From Erythrobacteraceae bacterium (GTDB taxonomy: Bacteria > Pseudomonadota > Alphaproteobacteria > Sphingomonadales > Sphingomonadaceae), in contig JAIXPX010000040.1 of assembly GCA_027486035.1 (NCBI GenBank), positions 1-33,658 of the forward strand: a stretch of DNA of 33,658 bases, given 5' to 3'. This document shows, piece by piece, positions 16,056-24,432 of the stretch. The translations under genes were made by a program, and so were the position numbers. Numbering within the stretch: the first letter of the stretch is position 1; every line of letters begins with the position of its first letter. The notes under the pieces were generated by a model. The model did not search any database. It was not told where the DNA came from and was given only the letters and a program-made list of their open reading frames with translations.

Positions 16056-18017
16056 ATGTCCAGCATGGTCCGCAATATACTGTTCTCACCACGGATTCAT
16101 GCTGCCACTTTGGGACTGGGCCTGGTCGCTTCCGGGGCTGCGCCTGCCACGCCGCAGGATTTCGGCGGCACCGATCTCGTGGCGCGCCAGCCGGCGGCGA
16201 TCGACAATGCGATCACGCGCTGGGAAATCCTCCAGGCGAACCGCACCGCCGGTTTCGGCGACTATGCCGCCTTTGTGCTCGCCTATCCCGCCTTCCCGCG
16301 TGCCGATATCCTGCGGATCCGCGCCGAGAGCGCGCTCGAACGCGAGGCTCCGGCGCAGGACGAGGTGCTGCGCTTCTTCGCTGCCAATCCGCCGCTCACA
16401 AACGCCGGGCGCGCGCGATACGCCCTCGCACTGGCCGGCGCGCAGCGTCCCGAGGCGCTCGAGACCGCGCGCAAGGCGTGGCGCGGCGGGCAGATGGCCG
16501 ACACGGTCGAGCTGTCGCTGTCGCAGCGCTATGGCGGCCATTTCACCCCTGACGATCACGCGGTGCGGATCGATGCGCTGCTGTGGCAGGGCAAGACCGA
16601 TGCGGCCGCGCGGCAGGTCGCCAATCTCGACATGGCCGACCGCCCGCTGGCGCTGGCCCGACTGTCGCTGCTGCGCGGCGTGCGGCCCGAGACGGCGGGC
16701 TTGCCGGTCCCCGCAGGGGCGGAGGCCGATCCGGGCTATGTCTTCAATCTTGCGAAGTTCCTGCGCGCGAACGGCCAAAGCGCCGAAGCGGCGCGGGTGT
16801 TCACCGCGCGCCCTGCCTTCACCCGCCCCGCGCTCGATCCCGAGGCCTTCGTCACCGAGCTTCTTGCCCTCGCCAGAGCAAGCAGCGCGCGCGATGCGGC
16901 GCTGGTCGCCAGCCGCACCGGCGATCTCTTCGCGCCCAATACCGACCTTTCGGCAACCAGCTTCACCTTGCGCGACCGGCTCACCGATCTGATGTGGCTG
17001 GGCGGCACGAGGGCGTTGTGGGAACTCGGCGACGGTGCCGCCGCAGCGCCGCTTTTCGCGCTCTATGGCGATGCCGCCAAGACCCCCCTGACCAAGAGCA
17101 AGGGCTATTTCTGGGCGGGCCGCGCTGCGCGGACTGCGGGTCATCAGGCCGCCGCGACGCGCTATTTCGAAATGGCCGCACGCTGGCCGGACTATTACTA
17201 CGGCCAGCTCGCGCTCTCTGCGCTCGGCCGCCCGATGCCCGCCTTTGCCGCCCTGCCCCAGCCGCGCATGGAAGCCTCGGCACGGGCCGAATTCGAAGCG
17301 CGCCCGGTGGTGCGGGCGATCCGCGCCCTCGCCCAGAACCGCCGCGACTGGCGCACCGAGCGCCGCTTCTTCGAGGCGCTGGGCGACGAGGCCGATACGC
17401 CCAATGAAATGCTCATGGCCGGGATGCTCGCGCGCGAGACCGGGCTCGACGAACTGGCGGTGGTGCTCGGGCTCAAGATGGGCGAGGTCGGGGTCTCGGG
17501 GCTGGAACGCATCGGCTTTCCCACCGTCGCCACGCCGCCCGCCGTCAACGACTGGGTGATGGTCCACGCCATCGGCCGGCAGGAGAGCGAGTTCGACAAG
17601 ACGCGCGAGAGCCATGCCGGGGCACGCGGCATCATGCAGCTGATGCCCGGCACCGCACGCGAGCAGGCGGGCAAGATCGGGGTGCAGTATCTCTCTGCCG
17701 ATCTCACGGCCTCGCCCACCTACAACATCCAGCTGGGCGATGGCTATTTCGCCCGGATGATGAGCTATTACGGCGGCTCCTATCCGCTCGCGATCGGTGC
17801 CTACAACGCGGGGCCGGGACGCGTGAACCAGTGGCTGAGGGCCAACGGCGATCCGCGCACGGGGGCGATCGACTGGGTCACCTGGGTCGAGAAGATCCCC
17901 GCCAATTTCGAGACGCGCTATTACATCATGCGAGTCATCGGCAATGCGGTGACCTATTCGCACATGTATCCCGAGAAAGCCGGTGCGCCGCGCCCGGTCG
18001 ACACCTTCCTGCGTTGA
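16056..18017 (+). CDS. Soluble lytic murein transglycosylase (Slt-type)
   Basis: A 653-residue exported enzyme that cleaves the glycan strand of peptidoglycan to 1,6-anhydro-muropeptides. An N-terminal hydrophobic segment (HAATLGLGLVASGAAPA) serves as signal. A long alpha-helical superhelical region with repeated Ala-rich helices follows to about residue 490. The C-terminal catalytic domain has the SLT motifs GRQESEFDKTRES with catalytic Glu510, AGARGIMQLMPGTA, and GAYNAGPGRVNQW. I took ATG at 16056, with AAGGAG about 12 bases upstream; a second ATG three codons on is possible. Its length is close to E. coli Slt70. It runs into greB after 24 bp. Confidence 0.92.
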   Translation: MSSMVRNILFSPRIHAATLGLGLVASGAAPATPQDFGGTDLVARQPAAIDNAITRWEILQANRTAGFGDYAAFVLAYPAFPRADILRIRAESALEREAPAQDEVLRFFAANPPLTNAGRARYALALAGAQRPEALETARKAWRGGQMADTVELSLSQRYGGHFTPDDHAVRIDALLWQGKTDAAARQVANLDMADRPLALARLSLLRGVRPETAGLPVPAGAEADPGYVFNLAKFLRANGQSAEAARVFTARPAFTRPALDPEAFVTELLALARASSARDAALVASRTGDLFAPNTDLSATSFTLRDRLTDLMWLGGTRALWELGDGAAAAPLFALYGDAAKTPLTKSKGYFWAGRAARTAGHQAAATRYFEMAARWPDYYYGQLALSALGRPMPAFAALPQPRMEASARAEFEARPVVRAIRALAQNRRDWRTERRFFEALGDEADTPNEMLMAGMLARETGLDELAVVLGLKMGEVGVSGLERIGFPTVATPPAVNDWVMVHAIGRQESEFDKTRESHAGARGIMQLMPGTAREQAGKIGVQYLSADLTASPTYNIQLGDGYFARMMSYYGGSYPLAIGAYNAGPGRVNQWLRANGDPRTGAIDWVTWVEKIPANFETRYYIMRVIGNAVTYSHMYPEKAGAPRPVDTFLR

Positions 18018-18041
18018 CCGGCCTGCGCTAAGCCACCGGGC

Positions 18042-18521
18042 ATGAAACCAGCGGGACCTCCCATCACGCCGGCGGGCATGGCGGCGCTCAAGGCGCGCTA
18101 TGACCACCTTCTCGGCACCGAACGCCCGGCGATCGTCGAGATCGTCAGCTGGGCGGCCGGCAATGGCGACCGGTCCGAGAACGGCGACTATCTCTACGGC
18201 CGCAAGAAGATGCGCGAGATCGACCGCGAGCTGGCCCATCTCGCGCGGCGCATGAAGGTGCTGCGGGTGGTCGATCCCTCCGCCGCGATGGACCGCACCC
18301 GCGTGTTCTTCGGCGCAAGGGTGGAAATCGCCGACGAGGACGATACCCGCCAGGTGGTGCAGCTGGTGGGGGACGACGAGGCCGATGCGGGCGCGGGCCG
18401 GATCGGCTGGAACGCGCCCCTCGCCCGCGCGCTCAGGGGTGCAGGCATCGGGGATGTGCGGGTCGTCGCCCTTCCCTCGGGCACGCGCGAATGGGAGATC
18501 ATGGGGATCGACTATGAATAG
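18042..18521 (+). CDS. greB: Transcription elongation factor GreB
   Basis: A 159-residue Gre factor that enters the RNA polymerase secondary channel and stimulates cleavage of backtracked RNA. The N-terminal coiled coil carries the GreB-type tip GDRSENGDYLYGRKKMREIDREL, and the C-terminal globular domain has RVFFGARVEIADEDD and WNAPLARALRGAGIGDVRVV. Start ATG at 18042. Its last bases overlap the start of the next gene (ATGAATAG), implying translational coupling. Confidence 0.93.
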   Translation: MKPAGPPITPAGMAALKARYDHLLGTERPAIVEIVSWAAGNGDRSENGDYLYGRKKMREIDRELAHLARRMKVLRVVDPSAAMDRTRVFFGARVEIADEDDTRQVVQLVGDDEADAGAGRIGWNAPLARALRGAGIGDVRVVALPSGTREWEIMGIDYE

Positions 18522-18969
18522 GCTGCTCGCCCTTCCCCTTCTGCTTCTCGCCGCGCATCCGCTTGCCGCGCGCGAGAGCCTCGGCGTCTACGAGAGCTGG
18601 GCGGCGTTCCGCGATCCTGCGCCGCTGCGCTGCTATGCCATCGCCAAGGCGCAGGGCTCGGCGAGTGCCTATGCGACGGTTTCCAACTGGCCCGAGCGCA
18701 AGGTGCGCGGCGCGGTCTATTTCGCCCTGTCGCGCGACGTGGCGAGCGCCGCGAAAGTGCGCCTGTCGGTCGGCGGCACGCGCTTCGAACTCGTCGCCAA
18801 GGGCCGCAATGCCTGGGCGCGCGATGCCCGAGAGGACGCGGCGATCATCGCCGCGCTGCGCTCGGCGGGCAGCATGAGCGTTTCGGGAAGCGGCTTCACC
18901 GACCGCTACACGCTCGCAGGAGCTGCCACCGCCGTCGATGCCGCCATGGTCGGCTGCGCCAAGCGCTGA
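18514..18969 (+). CDS. Small exported protein, invasion-associated locus B (IalB)-like
   Basis: A 151-residue protein with a clear signal peptide ([19 protein letters not shown], cleavage near residue 19). The mature part starts [15 protein letters not shown] and has two cysteines, one in [11 protein letters not shown] and one in the C-terminal MVGCAKR, which could form a disulfide. The pattern fits the short sphingomonad proteins labelled IalB-like, though I rely on remembered resemblance. ATG at 18514 overlaps the greB stop by eight bases, so it is the second gene of that unit. Envelope location is likely; the function is not known. Confidence 0.7.
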   Translation: MNRLLALPLLLLAAHPLAARESLGVYESWAAFRDPAPLRCYAIAKAQGSASAYATVSNWPERKVRGAVYFALSRDVASAAKVRLSVGGTRFELVAKGRNAWARDAREDAAIIAALRSAGSMSVSGSGFTDRYTLAGAATAVDAAMVGCAKR

Positions 18970-19009
18970 CTGGTCAAACCGCCGCTTCCCCACTATATGG
19001 CCGCCACCC

Positions 19010-20269
19010 ATGGCCGATACCGCACTCATGACCATCCCGGGCCTCGTCGACCCGGTGCCAGCCGCGCGCGACATCACGCCGCGCGCCGACGGCCGCGTCG
19101 ACCTGATTGGCCTGCCGCGTCCGCGCATCCGCGAGATCTTCGAGGAAGCAGGCCTTGACGCCAAGGCCGCCAAGCTGCGCGCCAAGCAGGTGTTCCACTG
19201 GCTCTACCACCGCGGCGTCACCGATTTCGAGGCCATGACCGACATCGCCAAGCCGATGCGCCCCTGGCTCGCCGAACGCTTCGTGATCGGCCGCCCCGAC
19301 GTGGTCGAGGCGCAGCATTCGGTCGACGGCACCCGCAAGTGGCTGCTGCGCACCGCCGACGGGCACGATTTCGAGATGGTGTTCATCCCCGACGAGACGC
19401 GCGGCACCCTGTGCGTCTCCAGTCAGGTCGGCTGCACCCTCACCTGTTCCTTCTGCCACACCGGCACGATGAAGCTCGTCCGCAACCTCACCCCCGGCGA
19501 GATCGTCGGGCAGGTGATGCTGGCGCGCGATGCCTTGGGCGAATGGCCGCGCGGCACAATGGTCTCGGACGCCGACGTGATCGACGAGGATGACGAGGCG
19601 GGCCATTACACCGCCGACGGCCGCCTGCTCACCAACATCGTGATGATGGGCATGGGCGAGCCGCTCTACAATTTCGATCATGTGCGCGATGCGCTGAAGC
19701 TGGTGATGGATGGCGATGGCCTCGCCCTCTCCAAGCGGCGCATTACCCTGTCGACCAGCGGCGTCATCCCGATGATGGAACGCTGCGGCGAGGAGATCGG
19801 GGTGAACCTCGCGGTAAGCCTCCACGGCGTGCGCAAGGACGTGCGCGACGAGCTGGTGCCCTTGAACAAGAAATACGGCATCGACGACCTGCTGCAGGCC
19901 TGCGCCGACTATCCCGGCGCCTCCAACGCGCGGCGCATCACCTTCGAATATGTGATGATCAAGGACAAGAACGACAGCGACGAGGACGCGCGCGAACTTG
20001 TCCGGCTGCTGCGCCAGTACAACCTGCCCGCCAAGGTCAACCTCATCCCCTTCAACCCCTGGCCGGGCGCGGGCTACGAGACCTCGACCCCGGATCGCAT
20101 CCGCAGCTTTTCGCAGATCGTGTTCGAGGGCGGCTTCTCGGCCCCCGTCCGCACGCCCCGTGGGCGCGACATCGATGCGGCCTGCGGCCAGCTCAAGACG
20201 GCGGCCGAGAAGAAGTCGCGCGCCCAGCGCGACCGCGAAGCGGCTGCGGCGGCTGCCGGGCAAGCTTGA
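19010..20269 (+). CDS. rlmN: 23S rRNA (adenine(2503)-C2)/tRNA (adenine(37)-C2) methyltransferase RlmN
   Basis: A 419-residue radical-SAM enzyme that methylates C2 of A2503 in 23S rRNA and A37 of some tRNAs. The radical-SAM cluster motif CTLTCSFC gives Cys142, Cys146 and Cys149. Further signatures are [35 protein letters not shown] and [11 protein letters not shown], with the late [11 protein letters not shown] carrying the mechanistic Cys. ATG at 19010 was chosen ([12 protein letters not shown]); ATG at 19028 is an alternative and neither has a good Shine-Dalgarno. Its TGA overlaps the TTG start of the methyltransferase that follows. Confidence 0.96.
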   Translation: MADTALMTIPGLVDPVPAARDITPRADGRVDLIGLPRPRIREIFEEAGLDAKAAKLRAKQVFHWLYHRGVTDFEAMTDIAKPMRPWLAERFVIGRPDVVEAQHSVDGTRKWLLRTADGHDFEMVFIPDETRGTLCVSSQVGCTLTCSFCHTGTMKLVRNLTPGEIVGQVMLARDALGEWPRGTMVSDADVIDEDDEAGHYTADGRLLTNIVMMGMGEPLYNFDHVRDALKLVMDGDGLALSKRRITLSTSGVIPMMERCGEEIGVNLAVSLHGVRKDVRDELVPLNKKYGIDDLLQACADYPGASNARRITFEYVMIKDKNDSDEDARELVRLLRQYNLPAKVNLIPFNPWPGAGYETSTPDRIRSFSQIVFEGGFSAPVRTPRGRDIDAACGQLKTAAEKKSRAQRDREAAAAAAGQA

Positions 20270-20862
20270 GCACCGACCCCGACACCATTGCCTTCTATCA
20301 GACCCGCGCGCCGCACTATGTGCTGCGGTTCGGACAGGCCCACAGCTACCAGCTCGATCCCTTCCTCGACCGCCTGCCTGCCGGCGGCAGTGTGCTGGAA
20401 CTCGGCTGCGGCGGCGGACAGGATGCTGCGCGGATCAAGGCGCGCGGCTTTGCCGTGGATGCGACCGATGCCACGCCCGCCATGGTCAGGAAGGCCAACG
20501 AGCGCTGGGGCGTGGGCGCGAGGGTCATGGCCTTCGACGGGCTCGATGCCGAGGCCGCCTATGACGGCGTCTGGGCCCATGCCAGCCTGCTGCACTGCCC
20601 TCGCGCAGCGCTCCCCGATGTGCTGGCCCGCATCCACCGCGCGCTTGTCCCGGGCGGCTGGCATTTCGCCAGTTACAAGCTCGGTGAGACCGAGGGCCGC
20701 GATCCCCTCGGCCGGTTCTACAATTTCCCTTCTGCCGAGTGGCTGGTCGCGCTCTACGAAGCGGTCCCCGGGTGGCAGGTGGTCGAGACCTGCCACTACC
20801 GGTCGGGCGGTTTCGACAATGTCGAGCGCGACTGGTTCGACCTTGTGGTGCAAAAGGCATGA
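20266..20862 (+). CDS. Class I SAM-dependent methyltransferase
   Basis: A 198-residue small methyltransferase with motif [10 protein letters not shown] at residues 43-51, an acidic position after strand 2 ([14 protein letters not shown]) and a post-motif region [21 protein letters not shown], typical of UbiE/Methyltransf_11 proteins. It starts with TTG at 20266, overlapping the rlmN stop as TTGA, and ends overlapping the next gene as ATGA. The three genes are thus one translationally coupled unit. The substrate is not evident. Confidence 0.85.
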   Translation: MSTDPDTIAFYQTRAPHYVLRFGQAHSYQLDPFLDRLPAGGSVLELGCGGGQDAARIKARGFAVDATDATPAMVRKANERWGVGARVMAFDGLDAEAAYDGVWAHASLLHCPRAALPDVLARIHRALVPGGWHFASYKLGETEGRDPLGRFYNFPSAEWLVALYEAVPGWQVVETCHYRSGGFDNVERDWFDLVVQKA

Positions 20863-21500
20863 ACCGCTGGACCATCGAGGCTGTGTGCACCGGCACCGCC
20901 CGCCCCTTCAATGGCGCAGAGACGAGCGCCATTGCCAAGCGTCCGCGCGAGGGACGCGTGCAGGTGCTCGGGGAAGGTCTCGCCCCCGACGAGCAGGCCG
21001 ACCGCTCGGTCCATGGCGGGCCGGACATGGCGCTGCACCTCTATCCGCTCGATCACCATGACTGGTGGCGCGGGCAGATCGGCGAGCACCCGGCTCTCGA
21101 CGAGCCGGGCGGCTTCGGATCGAACCTTGCCGTCACCGGGCTATTGGAGGACGACGTCCACATCGGCGACCGCTTCCGGCTCGGGTCCGCCCTCGTCGAG
21201 GTCAGCCAGCCGCGCCAGCCGTGCTGGAAGATCGAACACCGCTTCGGCCACAAGGGCATGGTGGCGAAGATCATCGCAACGGGCCGCTCAGGCTGGTACT
21301 TCCGGGTGATCGAGCCGGGCGAAGTTGCAGCGGGCGACTCGCTCGAGCGCATTGCGATGGGCGCAGCCGACTGGAGCATCGCGCGGGTGTTCCGCGCGCT
21401 GGTGGCCGGCAAGGCGAGCCAAGAGGAGCTTGCCGAGCTAGCCGCACTTGCCACCCTCACCCCGCGCCTGCGCGAGAAAGCCGCAGCCAAGCGCGGATGA
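20859..21500 (+). CDS. MOSC domain protein, YiiM-like
   Basis: A 213-residue protein of the MOSC superfamily, which handles molybdenum cofactor and sulfur. The core has GEGLAPDEQADRSVHGGPDMALHLYP, FGSNLAVTG and the conserved cysteine in QPRQPCWKIEHRFGHKGM. A C-terminal helical 3-alpha region (ADWSIARVFRALVAGKASQEELAEL) matches the YiiM branch, whose E. coli member reduces N-hydroxylated bases such as 6-N-hydroxylaminopurine. ATG at 20859 overlaps the preceding stop (ATGA). A molybdenum enzyme gene lies 2.2 kb downstream, but no direct link is shown. Confidence 0.85.
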   Translation: MNRWTIEAVCTGTARPFNGAETSAIAKRPREGRVQVLGEGLAPDEQADRSVHGGPDMALHLYPLDHHDWWRGQIGEHPALDEPGGFGSNLAVTGLLEDDVHIGDRFRLGSALVEVSQPRQPCWKIEHRFGHKGMVAKIIATGRSGWYFRVIEPGEVAAGDSLERIAMGAADWSIARVFRALVAGKASQEELAELAALATLTPRLREKAAAKRG

Positions 21501-21559
21501 GCCACGGTTCATCCCGCAAGCGCCCAATCTGAACAAATCCTGCTGCTGGCTGACCAACG

Positions 21560-21589
21560 CGTTCAGCTAAGGTTCGTCTTACCTGAACG
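21560..21589 (+). promoter_or_regulatory. 12-bp imperfect inverted repeat upstream of the glycine-zipper gene
   Basis: CGTTCAGCTAAG (21560-21571) and CTTACCTGAACG (21578-21589) are inverted copies with one mismatch around a 6-bp centre. It could be an operator or an RNA hairpin; no T-run follows, so it is not a standard terminator of the MOSC gene. Confidence 0.5.
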
Positions 21590-21594
21590 ATATA

Positions 21595-21635
21595 GGTCGT
21601 GCTCCATCGGGGAGCCCTCATGAGGGAACACGACC
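21595..21635 (+). promoter_or_regulatory. Structured 5' leader folding the ribosome-binding site
   Basis: GGTCGTG (21595-21601) pairs perfectly with CACGACC (21629-21635), which ends on the base before the ATG at 21636. Inside are two hairpins without gaps between them: CTCC-ATCGG-GGAG (21602-21614) and the palindrome CCCTCATGAGGG (21615-21626). The Shine-Dalgarno GAGGG is part of the latter. The fold is a three-helix junction that would mask the ribosome-binding site. Confidence 0.55.
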
Positions 21636-22094
21636 ATGAAGAACCTCGCTCTCATCCTCGCCACCGGGTCGGTCGCCATGACCGCGCTTCCCGCCCAGGC
21701 CTTCACCCCCCATGCCGCGCCCGCTCCGGTGGTCGCCGCCCACGCCGTCTCGGCCCCCGTCTTCGCCCCGGTTGTCAGCTATGACGACGACCGCCGCTGG
21801 GATGACCGTCGCTGGGACGACCCACGCTGGGATGATCGGGGCCGCTGGGATGATCGTCGCCGCTGGGACGATCGTCGCTTCGATGATCGCGACACCTGGC
21901 GCGACGATGATGGCCGTCTGCGCTGCCGTCGCCGCGACGGCACCACCGGACTTGTGATCGGCGCGGTCGGCGGGGCCCTGCTCGGCCGCACGATCGACCG
22001 CCGCGGTGATCGCACGCTGGGCACGATCCTCGGCGCGATCGGTGGCGGGTTGCTCGGCCGCGAGATCGACCGCGGCGAGGCGCGTTGCCGCTGA
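21636..22094 (+). CDS. Glycine-zipper 2TM domain surface protein
   Basis: A 152-residue exported protein. Residues 1-22 are a signal peptide (ending LPAQA before FTPHA). Residues about 48-90 contain a low-complexity array of WDDR/WDDRR units. From residue 105, GLVIGAVGGALLGRTID and TLGTILGAIGGGLLGREID form two glycine-zipper segments, as in the Rickettsia 17-kDa surface antigen family. No lipobox cysteine is seen. ATG at 21636 is preceded by GAGGG at 9-13 bases, inside the structured leader at 21595-21635. It is probably monocistronic, between the MOSC and SDR genes. An outer-membrane or envelope-stress role is inferred from the family. Confidence 0.85.
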   Translation: MKNLALILATGSVAMTALPAQAFTPHAAPAPVVAAHAVSAPVFAPVVSYDDDRRWDDRRWDDPRWDDRGRWDDRRRWDDRRFDDRDTWRDDDGRLRCRRRDGTTGLVIGAVGGALLGRTIDRRGDRTLGTILGAIGGGLLGREIDRGEARCR

Positions 22095-22170
22095 CCCGGC
22101 TGGCCCGGCACGCGGCCCGCCTGCAGCTCCCCGATTGAAGCGGAGCCCTCGCGCTGGTAGCGCTGTCGCC

Positions 22171-22959
22171 ATGTCCTCTCCCGACAGCCTCGCTTCCACC
22201 GATCGCCCCGCGGTCCTCGTGACCGGCGGGGCGACGCGCATCGGCGCTGCCATCGCGCGGCGCTTTGCGGCAGCCGGGTGGCACGTGGTGATCCATTACC
22301 GCGCTTCTGCCGCTGCAGCCGAGGCACTCGCGGCAAGCCTCCCCTCGGCCGAAACCATAGGCTTCGACCTTGCCGACGACGAGCCGGCTGTGGCTGCCGT
22401 CATCGCCTTGGCGCGGCGGTTGCCGGGCTGGCGCTGCCTCGTCAATTCGGCCTCGGTGTTCGATTACGACAGCGCGGCCGGGCTCGAGCCCGAGATGAAC
22501 CGGACGGCAATGCAGGTCAACGCGCTTGCTCCCGCGCGCCTCGCCCAGGCCTTCATCGCCACCACGCGGGCCCATGATGCACCGCGCAGCGTGATCAACG
22601 TCACCGACATGAAGATCGAGAACACCAATCCCGATTTCTTCAGCTACACCATGTCCAAACACGCCCTTGCCGCGACCATCGGGATGCTGGCCAAGGCGAC
22701 GCAGGGCAGCGGCGTGAAGGTCTATGGCCTCGCCCCCGGCGCGGTGCTGGCGAGCCACGACCAGCGAGAGGAGGAGACCGAGATCTCGCACCGCCTCAAT
22801 CTGCTGCAGCGCAAGACCGGCGCCGAGGAGATCGCCGGTGCGGCGCTGTTCCTGAGCCAGGGGGTGCTCGAAAGCGGGCAGAGCATCTTCGTGGACAGCG
22901 GCCAGCACCTGCTCGACCAGCCGCGCGATGTGATCTGGCTGGCCCGCGAGGGGGCCTGA
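22171..22959 (+). CDS. Short-chain dehydrogenase/reductase, FolM/pteridine reductase-like
   Basis: A 262-residue SDR oxidoreductase. The cofactor loop TGGATRIG (residues 18-25) with Arg is the form seen in NADPH-dependent FolM/PTR1 enzymes. Other SDR elements are CLVNSASVFDYD, MQVNALAPARLAQAF, and the catalytic YTMSKHALA. A late LAPGAVLAS and a C-terminal HLLDQPRDVIWLAREG complete it. The likely role is dihydromonapterin/dihydrobiopterin or dihydrofolate reduction, inferred from the cofactor motif. ATG at 22171 has no strong Shine-Dalgarno. It ends 14 bp before the cytochrome gene and may be in its operon. Confidence 0.8.
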   Translation: MSSPDSLASTDRPAVLVTGGATRIGAAIARRFAAAGWHVVIHYRASAAAAEALAASLPSAETIGFDLADDEPAVAAVIALARRLPGWRCLVNSASVFDYDSAAGLEPEMNRTAMQVNALAPARLAQAFIATTRAHDAPRSVINVTDMKIENTNPDFFSYTMSKHALAATIGMLAKATQGSGVKVYGLAPGAVLASHDQREEETEISHRLNLLQRKTGAEEIAGAALFLSQGVLESGQSIFVDSGQHLLDQPRDVIWLAREGA

Positions 22960-22973
22960 GGGGGAAACAGGGC

Positions 22974-23687
22974 ATGGCCAGACACGCGCTATCGACCCGG
23001 CTGTGGCACTGGATCAATGCGGCCGCGGTCATCGTCCTGTTCATGACCGGGCTCAACATCTCCAACGCCCATCGCCACCTCTACTGGGGCAGCTGGGGCT
23101 TCGATCCCAAGGATGCCTGGCTCCACGTCCCGCGCTTTCCGGGCTGGGCGACGATCCCGCAGCACTACAACCTTGCCCTCGCGCGTGACTGGCACATCAC
23201 CGCTGCCTGGCCCTTCGGGCTCGGGGTGCTGTTCATCTGGGTGGCCATGCTGGCCAACGGGCATTTCCGCCGCGACCTCGCCACCAGCGCCAAGGACTGG
23301 ACGCCGGGCGCGGTGCTTTCCTCCGTCAAGGCCCGTCCGGGCGCCGCTGCAGGCGCGCAGGGGCATGGCTACAACCCGGTGCAGCGCATCCTCTACGGGA
23401 TGGTGCTGGGCGTATTGCTGCCGCTGATGCTGTTCACCGGCCTTGCGATCAGCCCCGGCTTTGCCGGAGCCGCGCCGTGGCTGGTGGACGTGTTCGGTGG
23501 CCGCCAGAGCGCCCGATCGCTGCACTTCATCGCCGCATGGGCGATCTTCGGCTTCGCGGGGCTCCACCTCGTTATGGCGCTCGCCGACTGGCGGCTGATC
23601 GCGGCCATGGTGACCGGCGGCACGCGTGCCGATGACACCGCGCCCGAACCTGCCGCCGCTCAAGCCGAGGTGCCCGCCAATGGTTGA
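22974..23687 (+). CDS. Cytochrome b561/Ni-Fe hydrogenase b-type membrane cytochrome
   Basis: A 237-residue integral membrane protein with four to five hydrophobic helices. Histidines sit in helices as expected for haem b ligation: RLWHWINAAAVIVLFMTGLN near the N-terminus, RDWHITAAWPFGLGVLFIW, SLHFIAAWAIFGFAGLHLVMAL near the end. The N-terminal TRLWHWINA and LFMTGL motifs are typical of the prokaryotic cytochrome b561 / hydrogenase-cytochrome group. Start ATG at 22974 with GGGGGAAA nearby. Its last eight bases overlap the start of the molybdopterin enzyme, so this is probably its membrane electron partner. Confidence 0.85.
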   Translation: MARHALSTRLWHWINAAAVIVLFMTGLNISNAHRHLYWGSWGFDPKDAWLHVPRFPGWATIPQHYNLALARDWHITAAWPFGLGVLFIWVAMLANGHFRRDLATSAKDWTPGAVLSSVKARPGAAAGAQGHGYNPVQRILYGMVLGVLLPLMLFTGLAISPGFAGAAPWLVDVFGGRQSARSLHFIAAWAIFGFAGLHLVMALADWRLIAAMVTGGTRADDTAPEPAAAQAEVPANG

Positions 23688-24429
23688 CCTGCCGCGCCGT
23701 TCGCTGCTCGCCGGAATCGCCGCGCTCGGGGCTTCCGCCTGCTCGAGGATCAATGATCACGAGACCACCCGCAGCCTGTTCAAGGCGGCCGAGGACGCGC
23801 ACCGCGCGGTCCACCGTGCCCTTGCAGGCAAGCAGGGGCTCGCCAGGGAATATGCCCGCGACGCGCGCTCGCCGACGTTCCGCGGCAACGGCTCGGTGAC
23901 GATCCCCGATCCCTACTACCAGCAGCAGCTCGCCAGCGGCTTTCCCGATTGGCGGCTGGCAGTGACGGGGCTCGTCGAACAGCCCCTCGCCCTCAGCCTT
24001 GCCGACATCAGGGCGCTGCCGCAGCGCACCCAGATCACCCGCCACGACTGCGTCGAGGGCTGGAGCGCGATCGGCGAGTGGCAGGGGCCGCAGCTTGCCC
24101 GCCTGCTCGATGCCGCCAAGGTCAGGCCCGAGGCGAACTTCATCGTCTTCCGCTGCGCCGACACGCTCTTCGGGCGCGAATACTACGAGAGCATCGACAT
24201 GGTCGACGCCTACCACCCCCAGACGATCATCGCCCATGCGCTGAACGGCGAGCCGCTGCCCGAAAAGAATGGCGCGCCCTTGCGGATGCGGATCGAGCGG
24301 CAACTGGGCTACAAGCACGCGAAATATGTGAAGGCGATCGAGGCAGTCGCCAGCTTCGAGGACATCGGACAAGGACAGGGGGGCTTCTGGGAGGATGTCG
24401 CCGGCTACCAGTGGTATGCCGGGATCTAA
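23680..24429 (+). CDS. Molybdopterin-dependent oxidoreductase (sulfite oxidase fold), Tat-type lipoprotein
   Basis: A 249-residue protein of the sulfite oxidase / MsrP-like fold. The N-terminus MVDLPRRSLLAGIAALGASACS combines a twin-arginine motif (RRSLLAG) with a lipobox (GASAC), suggesting folded export and lipid anchoring at the periplasmic membrane face. The molybdenum-ligating cysteine is probably Cys124 in HDCVEGWSAIGEWQG, and the following FRCADTLFGREYYESIDMVDA and RMRIERQLGYKHAKYVKAIE are family-typical. It overlaps the cytochrome gene by eight bases. By analogy with MsrP/MsrQ the pair may move electrons between quinone and a periplasmic substrate, but the cytochrome is from another family and the substrate is unknown. 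Confidence 0.85.
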   Translation: MVDLPRRSLLAGIAALGASACSRINDHETTRSLFKAAEDAHRAVHRALAGKQGLAREYARDARSPTFRGNGSVTIPDPYYQQQLASGFPDWRLAVTGLVEQPLALSLADIRALPQRTQITRHDCVEGWSAIGEWQGPQLARLLDAAKVRPEANFIVFRCADTLFGREYYESIDMVDAYHPQTIIAHALNGEPLPEKNGAPLRMRIERQLGYKHAKYVKAIEAVASFEDIGQGQGGFWEDVAGYQWYAGI

Positions 24430-24432
24430 GGC

